From the NCBI RefSeq assembly GCF_003143935.1, contig NZ_QFRX01000001.1:1312071-1376070 (forward strand): a stretch of DNA of 64,000 nt. The letters run 5' to 3'. The notes under the pieces are model-generated. The model was not told where the DNA came from. It did not search any database and saw only the letters and a list, made by a program, of their open reading frames with translations. The DNA is from Streptomyces sp. Act143. GTDB lineage: Bacteria > Actinomycetota > Actinomycetes > Streptomycetales > Streptomycetaceae. Within the stretch, counting starts at the first letter, position 1. Each line of letters starts with the position of its first letter. Position numbers and translations under genes: made by a program. Shown in pieces: positions 25,062-33,597 of the stretch.

Positions 25062-27878
25062 ATGACGACCGCACCCGAAGGGGACCTGGTTCTCCAGGCC
25101 CTCGGCTCGATGGGCACCCCGTACGACCTCGCCGGGCACAACCGCCTGGACCTCGAAGGGCCGCAGGTGCTGTGGCTGGTGGCGTCCGGCGCCGTGGACC
25201 TGTTCGCGGTCGACGCCGAACAGCAGGGCCACTGGCACCACCTGGGCCGCCTGGAGGCGGGCTCCCTGCTGCTCGGCCCGACACCGGGACCGCAGCACAC
25301 CCTGGTCGCCCGCCCGCTCAGGGACTGCGTGGTGCACCGCATCGGACTGCGCGAGCTGTACCAGCCCGCGAACACCCAGACCTGGTCCTACGACGAGCAC
25401 GGCAACCCGCAGTACGTACCGCCGACGACGAGCCCGCTGGAGTACGCCCTCGCCCTCGGCGTCGGCCGCAGCCTCTCCGTCCTCTTCCAGGCGCCGATGG
25501 CGAACGAACGCGCCGCGGAGATCACCGACGACGACGTCTTCTGGATGCAGGTGCCGCCGGGCAGCGTGCAGTACGGCTCGCTGTACGGCGCGGAGGCCGC
25601 CGCCGACCTGCTGATGGACCCCGCGGTCTGGCAGAGCATGGTCGACCAGCAGTACCGGCTGCTGACCACGCTGGACCGCTGGATCGAGCAGGTGGAGCGC
25701 ACCCACGAGACGCGCACGGCCGAGGGCATCAAGGCCGGTGAGGCGGTCCGCGCCCAGGCCGACCGCACGCTGCTCGCCTCCATCGGCAAGTCCTCGGGCA
25801 AGCGGGCCACGGCCGCCGACGCGGACGCCTCGTACGCGGCGTGCAAGCTGGTCGCGCAGGCGGCCGGGATCACCCTGGCCGATCCGGCGCAGTCCGGTAC
25901 CGGCGGCGACCGGCTGGACCCGGTGGAGCGGATCGCGCTCGCCTCCCGGGTGCGCGCCCGGGCCGTGCGGCTGGACGGCACATGGTGGCGGGACAACGTC
26001 GGCCCGCTGGTGGGTCATCGGGCGCTGTCCGGAGCGCCGGTCGCGCTGCTGTGGCGGCGGGGCGGCTATGTGGCGGTGCATCCGGCGACGGGCCGGGAGA
26101 CGCCGGTCGAGAAGGCCAACGCGGAGGAGTTCGAGCCGCGCGCGGTGATGTTCTACCGCCCGCTGCCGGACCGCGCGCTCAGCCCGCTGCGGCTGCTGCG
26201 GTTCAGCATGCAGAACATGGGCGGGGACCTGACGAACCTGCTTCTCAGCGGCCTCGTGACCGTCGCGATCGGCGCGATCGTGCCCATCGCGACCGGGAAG
26301 GTGCTCGGCGAGTTCGTGCCGAAGGCGCAGACGCATCTGATCGTCCAGGTCTGTCTGGCGGTGATGGTCGGCAGTCTCGTCGCCGCGACCTTCATGCTGC
26401 TGCAGAACCTGACGATCCTGCGGTTGGAGGGCCGTATCGAGGCGACCCTCCAACCGGCCGTCTGGGACCGCCTGTTGAGGTTGCCCACCAAGTTCTTCAC
26501 CGAGCGCTCCACGGGTGAGCTGGCGAGCGCGGCGATGGGCATCAGCGCGATCCGGCGGCTGCTGGCGGGGGTCGGGCCCGTGGTCGCGCAATCGGTGACG
26601 GTCGGCGCGATGAACCTGGGGCTGCTGTTCTGGTACAGCGTGCCGATGGCGTGCGCGGCGATCGGCATGCTCGTCGTGATCGCCGGGGTCTTCCTGGGGC
26701 TCGGGCTGTGGCAGGTGCGCTGGCAGCGGCGCCTGGTGGTGCTCGGCAACAAGCTGAACAACCAGGCGTTCCAGACCCTGCGCGGGCTGCCCAAGCTGCG
26801 GGTGGCGGCGGCCGAGAACTACGCCTACGCCGCCTGGGCCGCGGAGTTCGCGCGCAGTCGGGAGCTCCAGCAGAAGGTGGGGCGGATCAAGAACCTCACC
26901 ACCGTGATGGGCGCGGTCTACCTGCCCGCCTGCACCCTGCTGATGTTCATGCTGCTGGCGGGCCCGGCGCGCGGGTCGATGTCGGCGGCGGCGTTCTTGA
27001 GCTTCAACACCTCGGTGACGATGGTGCTGACGTCCGTGACCCAGCTGACCGGCGCGTTCGTGTCGGCGGTGGGTGCGCTGCCGCTGTTCGAGGAGATCAA
27101 GCCGGTTCTCCGGGCCGCCCCGGAGGTGCGCACGGCGAGCACCCGGCCGGGTCCGCTGACCGGCGCCATCGAGGCCCGCCGGGTCTCCTTCCGCTACTCG
27201 GACGACGGTCCGCTGATCCTGGACGACGTGTCCTTCGAGGTGCGGCCAGGCGAGTTCGTGGCGATCGTCGGCCCGAGCGGCTGCGGCAAGTCGACGCTGC
27301 TCAGGCTGCTGATCGGCTTCGACCCGCCGGTCTCCGGCAGCGTGCTCTACGACGGGCAGGATTTGGCGGCCCTCGACCAGTCGGCGGTGCGCCGGCAGTG
27401 CGGGGTGGTGCTCCAGCACGCGCAGCCGTTCACCGGCTCGATCATGGACGTCATCTGCGGCACCGAGCCGTACACGCCGGAGGAGGTGATGGCGGCGGCG
27501 CAGATGGCGGGGCTCGCGGAGGACATCCAGCGGATGCCGATGGGGCTGCACACGATCGTCTCCGGCAGCGGTGCCGTCTCCGGCGGCCAGCGTCAACGGC
27601 TCATGATCGCCCAGGCGTTGATCCGCCGCCCGCGCATCCTCTTCTTCGACGAGGCGACCAGCGCCCTGGACAACGAGACGCAGCGCACGGTCATCGAGTC
27701 CACCAAGGCCCTCAACGCCACCCGCATCGTCATCGCGCACCGCCTGTCCACGGTGCTGGACGCGGACCGTGTGATCGTGATGGAGGACGGCAAGGTCGCC
27801 CAGCAGGGCCCGCCCGCGCAGTTGCTCGCGGACACCGGCGGGCGGCTGCACGAGCTGGTGCGGCGGCAGCTGGCGTAG
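25062..27878 (+). CDS. Second NHLM export ABC transporter (permease-ATPase) with N-terminal sensor-like domain
   Basis: This 938-residue protein starts one base after the C39 transporter stop. The first 300 residues contain a cupin/cyclic-nucleotide-binding-like beta roll (VLWLVASGAVDLFAVD) and a helical region, with no C39 catalytic residues. A six-helix membrane domain and an ATPase follow, with GPSGCGKSTLLRLL, signature VSGGQRQRLMIAQAL and Walker B ILFFDEATSALD. This is the partner transporter (ABC2) of NHLM systems, always paired with the C39 transporter and HlyD protein. It ends four bases before the stop of the convergent SRPBCC gene. Confidence 0.93.
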   Translation: MTTAPEGDLVLQALGSMGTPYDLAGHNRLDLEGPQVLWLVASGAVDLFAVDAEQQGHWHHLGRLEAGSLLLGPTPGPQHTLVARPLRDCVVHRIGLRELYQPANTQTWSYDEHGNPQYVPPTTSPLEYALALGVGRSLSVLFQAPMANERAAEITDDDVFWMQVPPGSVQYGSLYGAEAAADLLMDPAVWQSMVDQQYRLLTTLDRWIEQVERTHETRTAEGIKAGEAVRAQADRTLLASIGKSSGKRATAADADASYAACKLVAQAAGITLADPAQSGTGGDRLDPVERIALASRVRARAVRLDGTWWRDNVGPLVGHRALSGAPVALLWRRGGYVAVHPATGRETPVEKANAEEFEPRAVMFYRPLPDRALSPLRLLRFSMQNMGGDLTNLLLSGLVTVAIGAIVPIATGKVLGEFVPKAQTHLIVQVCLAVMVGSLVAATFMLLQNLTILRLEGRIEATLQPAVWDRLLRLPTKFFTERSTGELASAAMGISAIRRLLAGVGPVVAQSVTVGAMNLGLLFWYSVPMACAAIGMLVVIAGVFLGLGLWQVRWQRRLVVLGNKLNNQAFQTLRGLPKLRVAAAENYAYAAWAAEFARSRELQQKVGRIKNLTTVMGAVYLPACTLLMFMLLAGPARGSMSAAAFLSFNTSVTMVLTSVTQLTGAFVSAVGALPLFEEIKPVLRAAPEVRTASTRPGPLTGAIEARRVSFRYSDDGPLILDDVSFEVRPGEFVAIVGPSGCGKSTLLRLLIGFDPPVSGSVLYDGQDLAALDQSAVRRQCGVVLQHAQPFTGSIMDVICGTEPYTPEEVMAAAQMAGLAEDIQRMPMGLHTIVSGSGAVSGGQRQRLMIAQALIRRPRILFFDEATSALDNETQRTVIESTKALNATRIVIAHRLSTVLDADRVIVMEDGKVAQQGPPAQLLADTGGRLHELVRRQLA

Positions 27879-27882
27879 GGCC

Positions 27883-28395
27883 TCAGTCGAGGCCGGGGAC
27901 GGGGGCGCCGGAGGGCACATCGGCGTTCACATAGGCGTCGTAGAACACCTTCCAGGGCGCCCGGGTCGCGGTGGCCGTCCCGTCGGCGTACCTGTCCAGC
28001 GCGCCCAGGCAGACCTCCCAGCCGGCGCCGTTGCGGGCGGCGGTGTTCGCCTCGCTCAGCACATTGGTGAGCGTGAAGCGGGTGGTCTTCTCCCCCAACG
28101 GCTCCAGGTCGAAGCGCAGTTCGTCGTCGCCCCACGCGAAGGAGAGGTGACGGGGCGCGTCGACGGCGAGGACGCGCCCCGTCGACTCCGGCATGTGGGG
28201 GTCGCCGCTGAACCTGACCTCACCGCCGGGGCGCAGGTCGATCTCGGCGCGGGAGGGGAACCAGTGGGCGAGTTCGTCGGCGTCGGTCACGAACCGCCAG
28301 ACGCGGTCGACGGGGTGGTCGTAGGTGCGGCTGAAGCGGACGGCGGGGCGGCCGTCAGCAAGGGTCAGGTAGGTGCCGGTGAGCTCTGCGGACAT
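27883..28395 (-). CDS. SRPBCC/AHSA1-domain protein
   Basis: This 170-residue protein has the activator-of-Hsp90-ATPase-1-like START fold: FSRTYDHPVDRVWRFVTDADELAHWFPS, a GGEVRF strand, SFAWGDDELRFDLEPLG and a C-terminal helix GWEVCLGALDRYADG. Members bind small hydrophobic ligands and are usually paired with an ArsR regulator, as here. The start at 28395 is five bases after the ArsR stop, so the two genes form an operon. The ligand is unknown. Confidence 0.85.
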   Translation of the reverse strand: MSAELTGTYLTLADGRPAVRFSRTYDHPVDRVWRFVTDADELAHWFPSRAEIDLRPGGEVRFSGDPHMPESTGRVLAVDAPRHLSFAWGDDELRFDLEPLGEKTTRFTLTNVLSEANTAARNGAGWEVCLGALDRYADGTATATRAPWKVFYDAYVNADVPSGAPVPGLD

Positions 28396-28400
28396 GGGGA

Positions 28401-28745
28401 TCAGTCCTTCGGAAGGGGTTCCTCGGGGTCGTCCGGCGCGGTCTCGTCGAGGCGGCGGCCCAGGGTGTCCAGGCTGCGGTTCCACAGCTTCCGGTACGGG
28501 GCGAGCCAGGCGTCCAGCTCGGCGATCGGGGCCGGGTCGAGGGCGTAGACGCGGCGCTGCGCGTCCTGCCTGACCCGGACCAGGCCCGCCTCGCGGAGCA
28601 CTCTCAGGTGCTTCGAGGTGCTCGGCTGACTCTGCCCGCATGCCTCCACGATCTCCCCGACGGGCCGCGGCCGCTCCAGGAGCAGCGCGACGATGGCCCG
28701 GCGGTGGGGATCGGCGAGCGCGGTCCAGAGCGAGGCGTCGGACAT
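28401..28745 (-). CDS. ArsR-family winged-helix repressor
   Basis: This 114-residue protein has the ArsR helix-turn-helix: ALADPHRRAIVALLLERPRP, GEIVEACGQSQPSTSKHLRVL and the wing AGLVRVRQDAQRRVYALDP. It lacks metal-binding Cys clusters, like ArsR proteins paired with SRPBCC partners. It is first in the operon. A direct repeat of ATATGCC (28753-28759 and 28769-28775) lies just upstream of the start and may be its own operator. That site is an inference. Confidence 0.88.
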   Translation of the reverse strand: MSDASLWTALADPHRRAIVALLLERPRPVGEIVEACGQSQPSTSKHLRVLREAGLVRVRQDAQRRVYALDPAPIAELDAWLAPYRKLWNRSLDTLGRRLDETAPDDPEEPLPKD

Positions 28746-28893
28746 ACATCCAATATGCCTCTACGGTTATATGCCGGTCAAGGCATGCACAGCCCGCACG
28801 ACACCCCGATTCCGCGGGCGATCCCGATCGACGGCCGCCCGCAGTGCGCGCCAACCTCGACTGTGCCGCTGGTCACACTCACCCACCACCCCC

Positions 28894-28954
28894 AGCGAAA
28901 CGTTGCCGTTTCGCTGAAACTGCCCTAGCCTCGATGTGTACGAAACAGTTTCGT
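28894..28954. promoter_or_regulatory. Palindromic operators upstream of the MFS exporter gene
   Basis: There are two perfect inverted repeats sharing the half-site CGAAAC/GTTTCG. The first has arms AGCGAAAC (28894-28901) and GTTTCGCT (28908-28915). The second has ACGAAAC (28940-28946) and GTTTCGT (28948-28954). A third overlap, GTTTC-GCT-GAAAC, spans 28908-28920. They lie 47-107 bases before the exporter start. Such sites are typical of TetR-family repressors, but no TetR gene is adjacent. Confidence 0.7.
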
Positions 28955-29000
28955 TTATGGCTTCGTAAAATCCGGACGACTTCCCTGGAGTGGTTCTGCC

Positions 29001-30506
29001 ATGTCCCAGAAGACCCTGACCGACGGCGCCCCGGCCGCCGGGGTCGAGGCCTCATCCGAGGCCCCCTCGAACAAGCGGTGGTGGATCCTCGCCGTCATCG
29101 CGCTCGCCCAGCTGATGGTGGTGCTCGACGCCACCATCGTGAACATCGCCCTCCCCTCGGCCCAGGCCGACCTCGGGTTCTCCGACGGCAACCGGCAGTG
29201 GATCGTCACCGCCTACGCGCTGGCCTTCGCCTCCCTCCTGCTGCTCGGCGGCCGCATCGCCGACCTCTTCGGCCGCAAGACGGCGTTCCTGGTCGGTGTC
29301 GTCGGCTTCGCCGCCGTCTCCGCGCTCGGCGGCGCCGCGACCAACTTCGAGATGCTGGTCACCGCCCGCGCTCTCCAGGGCGCCTTCGGCGCCCTCCTCG
29401 CGCCCGCCGCGCTCTCGCTGCTCAACACGACGTTCACCGACGCGCGGGAGCGGGCCAAGGCCTTCAGCGTCTACGGCGCCATCGCCGGTGCCGGCGGTGC
29501 GGTGGGCCTGCTGCTCGGCGGCGTCCTGACCGACGCCCTCGACTGGCGCTGGACCCTGTACGTCAACGTCGTCATCGCCGTCGTCGCCTTCGCCGGGGGC
29601 TGGGTGCTGCTGCACAACCACCGCGACGCCGCGAACTCCAAGCTGGACGTGCCGGGCACGGTCCTGGTCGCCGCCGGTCTGTTCTCCCTGGTCTACGGCT
29701 TCTCCAACGCCGAGACCCACGACTGGGGATCGCCCGCCACCTGGGGCTTCCTGATCGCCGGCGGGGTCCTGCTGGCGGCCTTCACCTGGTGGCAGACCAA
29801 GGCCGCGCACCCGCTGCTGCCGCTGCGCATCCTGCTCGACCGCAACCGGGCCGCCTCGTTCCTCGCCGTGCTGATCTCCGGCGGCGGCATGTTCGGCGTG
29901 TTCCTCTTCCTCACCTACTACCTCCAGCTCAACCTCGGCTTCAGCCCGACGAAGACCGGTGTCGCGTTCCTGCCGATGGTCGCGGCGCTGATGGTGGCGG
30001 CGCAGGTCGGCACCACGACGCTGGTACCGCGGATGGGCCCGAAGGCCGTCATCCCGCTCGGCTTCGGGATCGCCGCGGTCGGCATGGCCTGGCTGACCGG
30101 CATCGGCGTCGGGTCGTCGTACATGAGCGCGGTGCTGCCGCAGCTGATCGTGGTCGGGCTCGGACTCGGTCTGGTCATGCCGCCCGCGATGCAGCTGGCC
30201 ACCGGCGGGGTCGCCGCCGAGGACGCCGGTGTCGCCTCCGCCACCGTCAACGCCATGCAGCAGGTGGGCGGTTCGATCGGTACGGCGCTGCTGAACACCC
30301 TGGCCGCGAGCGCCGCGACCGACTACCTGGCCGGCAAGGACCCGAGCAACAAGCTGGTCCAGGCCCAGGCCACGATCGAGAGTTACACCACCGCCTTCTG
30401 GTGGTCGGCCGGCCTCTTCGCCGCCGGCACGCTGATCGCGTTCCTGCTCTACCGCCGCGGGGTGCCGGAGCAGGACCCGGACGCCGCACCCGTGGTCCAC
30501 ATGTAG
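29001..30506 (+). CDS. MFS drug exporter, DHA2 (EmrB/QacA) family, 14 membrane segments
   Basis: This 501-residue transporter has the DHA2 hallmarks: LMVVLDATIVNIALP in helix 1, GGRIADLFGRKTAF after helix 2 and GAGGAVGLLLGG in helix 5 (antiporter motif). The hydrophobic profile fits 14 helices. It is expected to exchange hydrophobic drugs or metabolites for protons. It is transcribed alone, with CGAAAC palindromes upstream and a strong hairpin downstream. The substrate is unknown. Confidence 0.9.
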   Translation: MSQKTLTDGAPAAGVEASSEAPSNKRWWILAVIALAQLMVVLDATIVNIALPSAQADLGFSDGNRQWIVTAYALAFASLLLLGGRIADLFGRKTAFLVGVVGFAAVSALGGAATNFEMLVTARALQGAFGALLAPAALSLLNTTFTDARERAKAFSVYGAIAGAGGAVGLLLGGVLTDALDWRWTLYVNVVIAVVAFAGGWVLLHNHRDAANSKLDVPGTVLVAAGLFSLVYGFSNAETHDWGSPATWGFLIAGGVLLAAFTWWQTKAAHPLLPLRILLDRNRAASFLAVLISGGGMFGVFLFLTYYLQLNLGFSPTKTGVAFLPMVAALMVAAQVGTTTLVPRMGPKAVIPLGFGIAAVGMAWLTGIGVGSSYMSAVLPQLIVVGLGLGLVMPPAMQLATGGVAAEDAGVASATVNAMQQVGGSIGTALLNTLAASAATDYLAGKDPSNKLVQAQATIESYTTAFWWSAGLFAAGTLIAFLLYRRGVPEQDPDAAPVVHM

Positions 30507-30519
30507 CTCCCCCACAGCC

Positions 30520-30555
30520 GAGGGGCCGCCGTCATCAGGGAGACGGCGGCCCCTC
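30520..30555 (+). terminator. Terminator-like hairpin after the MFS gene
   Basis: GAGGGGCCGCCGTC (30520-30533) and its complement (30542-30555) form a perfect 14-bp stem with an eight-base loop, 13 bases after the stop codon. Confidence 0.85.
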
Positions 30556-30683
30556 TTCGCTGCCGTGGTGGCGGTCCGCGCACTCCGGCGGCGCTCTCAC
30601 CGCCGTCCCCCGTTCTGGCTGGTTGCCGCGCCTCAGCGCCCGGCGCGGTGAGTGAACGCCCCGAAAGGGGTACTCACGGGTCC

Positions 30684-31688
30684 ATGCGAATCAGCGTGGT
30701 GGATGTGGGGTCGAACACGGTCCGGCTCGTGGTGGCGGACGCCGAGGGCGGCGTACCGCTGCCGGTGCACACCGCGAAGTGGCGGCTGCGGCTGTCCGAA
30801 CAGGTCCATCCGGGCGGCGAGGTGCCCGAGGAGGCCGTCGACAGACTCGTCGCCGCCGTCGCCGAGGCGGACCGGACGGCGGCGAAGTGGGGCTCGACAC
30901 CTCCCCTGGCCTTCGCGACGGCGGTGGTGCGCAACGCGCCCAACTGCCGTGAGGTGCTACGGGCCGTGCGGACCCGCACCGGGGTCGAGCTGTGCACGAT
31001 GCCGGGCGAGCTGGAGGCGGAGCTCACCTTCCTCGGGGCGCGGCGCTGGATGGGGTGGCGGGCCGGGCCGCTGGCACTGCTGGACATCGGCGGCGGCTCG
31101 CTCGAAGTGGCCTTCGGGCGCGGCCGGTTGCCGGACTTCGTGGCCTCGCTGCCGCTGGGTGCGGGCCGGTTGACCCACGAGTTCTTCGGCGCGGAGCCGC
31201 CGACCCCGGAACTGCTGCGAGCGCTGCGCCGCCGCGTCCGGCACCAACTGCGGGATGTGGCGGCCCGGATCCGCTGGGAGGGACCGCACACCGCGGTGGC
31301 CACCTCGCGTACGTTCCAGCAGCTCGGCCGGTTGTGCGGGGCGCCGCCGGGGCGGCACGGGCCGTTCGTGGAGAGGGAGTTGCGCCGCACGGACCTGAAG
31401 GCCGCGATCAGCCGGCTCGCCGCCCTGCCGGCCGTCGACCGCGCCCGGCTCCCCGGCATCTCCGCCCCGCGTGCCGCGCAGAGCCTGGCCGGCGCGGTGG
31501 TCGGGCACACGGCCCTGAAGCTGACCGGCATCAAGTCCGTCAGCGTCTGCCCGTGGGCGATCCGCGAGGGCGTCCTGCTGCGCCACATCGAGGACGGCCC
31601 GTCCTGGTGGGCGGGGATCGGCCGCCGCGGCGGGGAGCCCGGCGAACAGGAGCCGGTGCCGCTGCGTATTGCGGCCGCGACGAACTGA
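30684..31688 (+). CDS. Ppx/GppA-family phosphatase
   Basis: This 334-residue protein has the actin-like ATPase fold of exopolyphosphatase/guanosine pentaphosphate phosphatase: SVVDVGSNTVRLVVAD (phosphate-1 motif), LALLDIGGGSLEVAFG (phosphate-2) and a conserved SLPLGAGRLTHEF. The domain pair is complete but the C-terminal HD-like extension of E. coli Ppx is absent, as usual in actinobacteria. It hydrolyses polyphosphate and/or pppGpp; which one cannot be told here. The ATG at 30684 is chosen because the family begins at MRISVVDVG. A 56-residue protein follows 14 bases later. Confidence 0.9.
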   Translation: MRISVVDVGSNTVRLVVADAEGGVPLPVHTAKWRLRLSEQVHPGGEVPEEAVDRLVAAVAEADRTAAKWGSTPPLAFATAVVRNAPNCREVLRAVRTRTGVELCTMPGELEAELTFLGARRWMGWRAGPLALLDIGGGSLEVAFGRGRLPDFVASLPLGAGRLTHEFFGAEPPTPELLRALRRRVRHQLRDVAARIRWEGPHTAVATSRTFQQLGRLCGAPPGRHGPFVERELRRTDLKAAISRLAALPAVDRARLPGISAPRAAQSLAGAVVGHTALKLTGIKSVSVCPWAIREGVLLRHIEDGPSWWAGIGRRGGEPGEQEPVPLRIAAATN

Positions 31689-31702
31689 GAGAGGACAGCG
31701 CC

Positions 31703-31873
31703 ATGACCCACGACGAGAAGCACCCCGAGACGGCGGCCGAGGAAGTGCTGCGCGAGATCGAGAAGGCGGAACGCCGCACCCGGGACACCGAGGAGCAGCG
31801 CCGCCACCGGGGCGAGGCCGGCGAGGCCATCACGCCCAACGCGCGCGCCCAGGAGGAGTCCGAGGGCGAGTAG
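31703..31873 (+). CDS. Small highly charged hypothetical protein
   Basis: This is 56 residues, rich in Glu, Arg, Lys and Asp (AEEVLREIEKAERRTRD) and predicted to be helical or disordered. It has no Cys, no hydrophobic segment and no recognised domain. GAGAGGAC precedes the ATG at good spacing, and it starts 14 bases after the Ppx/GppA gene, so it is probably cotranscribed with it. Function unknown. Confidence 0.65.
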   Translation: MTHDEKHPETAAEEVLREIEKAERRTRDTEEQRRHRGEAGEAITPNARAQEESEGE

Positions 31874-31906
31874 GACGCTCTGGGCGGGGGCCGCCGCCAT
31901 GGGTGC

Positions 31907-31947
31907 GAAGGCCGGCCGGGCGGCCCCACTCCGCCCGGCCGGCCTTC
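31907..31947 (+). terminator. Terminator-like hairpin
   Basis: GAAGGCCGGCCGGGCGG (31907-31923) and its exact complement (31931-31947) give a 17-bp stem and seven-base loop after the small charged-protein gene. It closes the Ppx/GppA transcription unit and may also work for the leftward SSI gene. Confidence 0.85.
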
Positions 31948-32038
31948 GGTGCGAGATCGCCACGGTTCTCGTGACAGCGCCCGCGCTCCCCAGCCACGGG
32001 CGGCCGTCCGGTTTCACGAGAGCCGTGCGACCCCGGCT

Positions 32039-32461
32039 CTAGAAGGCGAAGAGACTCGCTCCGAGGGAGCCCTTCACGCACTCGTTGGCGAAGGTGCGCT
32101 CGTAGGCCACGCGTCTGCCCTGCCAGACCCCGTCGACGGTGACGAGCACCGGGTCGTACTCCTTGGTGCACTGCACGTCGTCGCGGGCTGCGAACGCATC
32201 GAGGTCCCCGCCGACGGCACGCATCTCGGCGCAGGCCCGAGCCGCCGCGGGGTGGGTGCCGGACGGCGTCGGGGCGCAGTTCAGGGTGACCGCGCGGGCC
32301 GGGGTGACGGTGGCGGCGCTGTCGCCGTGGCCCACGGTGAGGACCAGGGCCGACGGGGCGTAGAGCGACTCGGGGGCGGCCTGCGCGGCTCCCGTGAGGG
32401 GGCCGCAGACGGCGGTGGCCGTGAGGGCGAGGGTCGCTGCCCAGCGCGCGGTGTTCCGCAT
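32039..32461 (-). CDS. Subtilisin inhibitor-like (SSI family) secreted protease inhibitor
   Basis: This 140-residue precursor has a signal peptide (1-28, ending GAAQA). The mature inhibitor has four Cys (62, 77, 98, 128) for the two disulfides of SSI. The reactive loop reads CTK-EYDPV, placing Lys100 at P1 and Glu101 at P1', which predicts inhibition of trypsin-like rather than subtilisin-like enzymes. The family strand [18 protein letters not shown] and the end SLFAF are intact. ATG at 32461 is chosen for GGAAGG nine bases upstream. It is expected to be exported during morphological differentiation. Confidence 0.93.
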   Translation of the reverse strand: MRNTARWAATLALTATAVCGPLTGAAQAAPESLYAPSALVLTVGHGDSAATVTPARAVTLNCAPTPSGTHPAAARACAEMRAVGGDLDAFAARDDVQCTKEYDPVLVTVDGVWQGRRVAYERTFANECVKGSLGASLFAF

Positions 32462-32785
32462 GGTGTGCATCCTTCCGCTGATACGAGGGTGGTGCCGCAC
32501 CCGGCACGGTCGGCGCCGGGGCGGCGAGCGCGAGTCTGCCGAGTCGGCGGCCGGAACACACATCGACCCCACGCGTTTCGGTAACCTTGCGTGTTGAATC
32601 AGTGGCGTGAAGTCACGGAATTCGAACACCGGAGCCCAGTAGCCGCACGGCTCTTGATCGACAGCCCCGACCGAATGGCCGGTTCACATCGGCTCTGCAA
32701 TCGGCCTGAAACATTCCGGTTGAGCTGTCGGCGGACTTCTCCCCGCTCCCTTGTGTTCATGTCCCGGCGGAGTAACGGTCATTAC

Positions 32786-33364
32786 ATGATTACGACCGAG
32801 CAACGAGAGAAGCTGCGCGGCTGGTTCGCCGGGCGGCTGCCCGACGACCTCTTCGAGGAACTGGCCGAACTGACCGTGGACCGCGAGGAGATCACCGTCA
32901 TCGGACGCATCCCCGCGCCGCGGCTGGCCGAGGGCGTCCCGGCCACCGAGCGGGAGGCGGCCGTGCAGGCCCGGATACAGGAGTTCCGGGACCGCACCCG
33001 CGAGGCCCGGATCGACGTGGCCCGGGAGGCCGAGCACCGGTTCCGCCGCAAGGTGTCCTGGGGCGTGGAGTGCGCCGGGGAACGCGCCCTGTTCACGCAC
33101 GTGGCCGCGCCCGTGATGACCCGGCTGCGGCAGCCCGAGCGCGAGGTCCTGGACACGCTCATCGCGGGCGGGGTGGCGCGCAGCCGCAGCGACGCGCTCG
33201 CCTGGTGCGTGCGCCTGGTCCAGAAGCACACCGACGACTGGCTCACCGAACTGCGCGAGTCCCTCGAACACGTCCAGCGGGTACGGGCTCAGGGACCCGA
33301 CACGGAACCGGAGGACGCGCCGACGGACGCGAGCGAGGGAGGCAGCGGCGCCGAGTGTTCCTGA
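32786..33364 (+). CDS. Conserved hypothetical protein, mainly helical
   Basis: This 192-residue protein is not recognised. It has a short amphipathic N-terminal region (EKLRGWFAGRLPDDLFEEL), a strand pair DREEITVIGRI, a long charged helix (residues about 55-95), and a C-terminal part with SRSDALAWCVRLVQKHTDDWL, which resembles a ribbon-helix-helix-like segment seen in small DNA-binding or antitoxin-like proteins. The start is supported by GGAG upstream. It overlaps the next small frame by 10 bases. Function unknown. Confidence 0.75.
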   Translation: MITTEQREKLRGWFAGRLPDDLFEELAELTVDREEITVIGRIPAPRLAEGVPATEREAAVQARIQEFRDRTREARIDVAREAEHRFRRKVSWGVECAGERALFTHVAAPVMTRLRQPEREVLDTLIAGGVARSRSDALAWCVRLVQKHTDDWLTELRESLEHVQRVRAQGPDTEPEDAPTDASEGGSGAECS

Positions 33365-33516
33365 CGCTGCTGCGGGTGTTCCCCGAACCCCGGGCCGTGT
33401 ACGGGGCGAAGGGCGCGCGGCCGGCCCGGACCGTCGAGGTCCTGGTGCCGCCCGTCACCGGGCCGGGCGCGGAGTCCGCGGCACCGACACCCGTCACTGC
33501 GGCGAACGGCGGCTGA
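33355..33516 (+). CDS. Possible small hypothetical protein
   Basis: This is a 53-residue frame starting with GTG within the end of the previous gene (10-base overlap), with GAGGGAGG about 12 bases upstream. The N-terminal half is moderately hydrophobic (FLTLLRVFPEP) and the rest is Pro/Ala/Val-rich. There is no recognised domain. It may be a real coupled gene or chance open sequence in GC-rich DNA. Confidence 0.3.
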   Translation: MFLTLLRVFPEPRAVYGAKGARPARTVEVLVPPVTGPGAESAAPTPVTAANGG

Positions 33517-33597
33517 CCCCGGTGTTCTGACCGGCCCTTACTCGCCAGTATCGTCGGAGCGCAACGCGTTCTCAGCGACGAGAGGCGGGACCCACGG

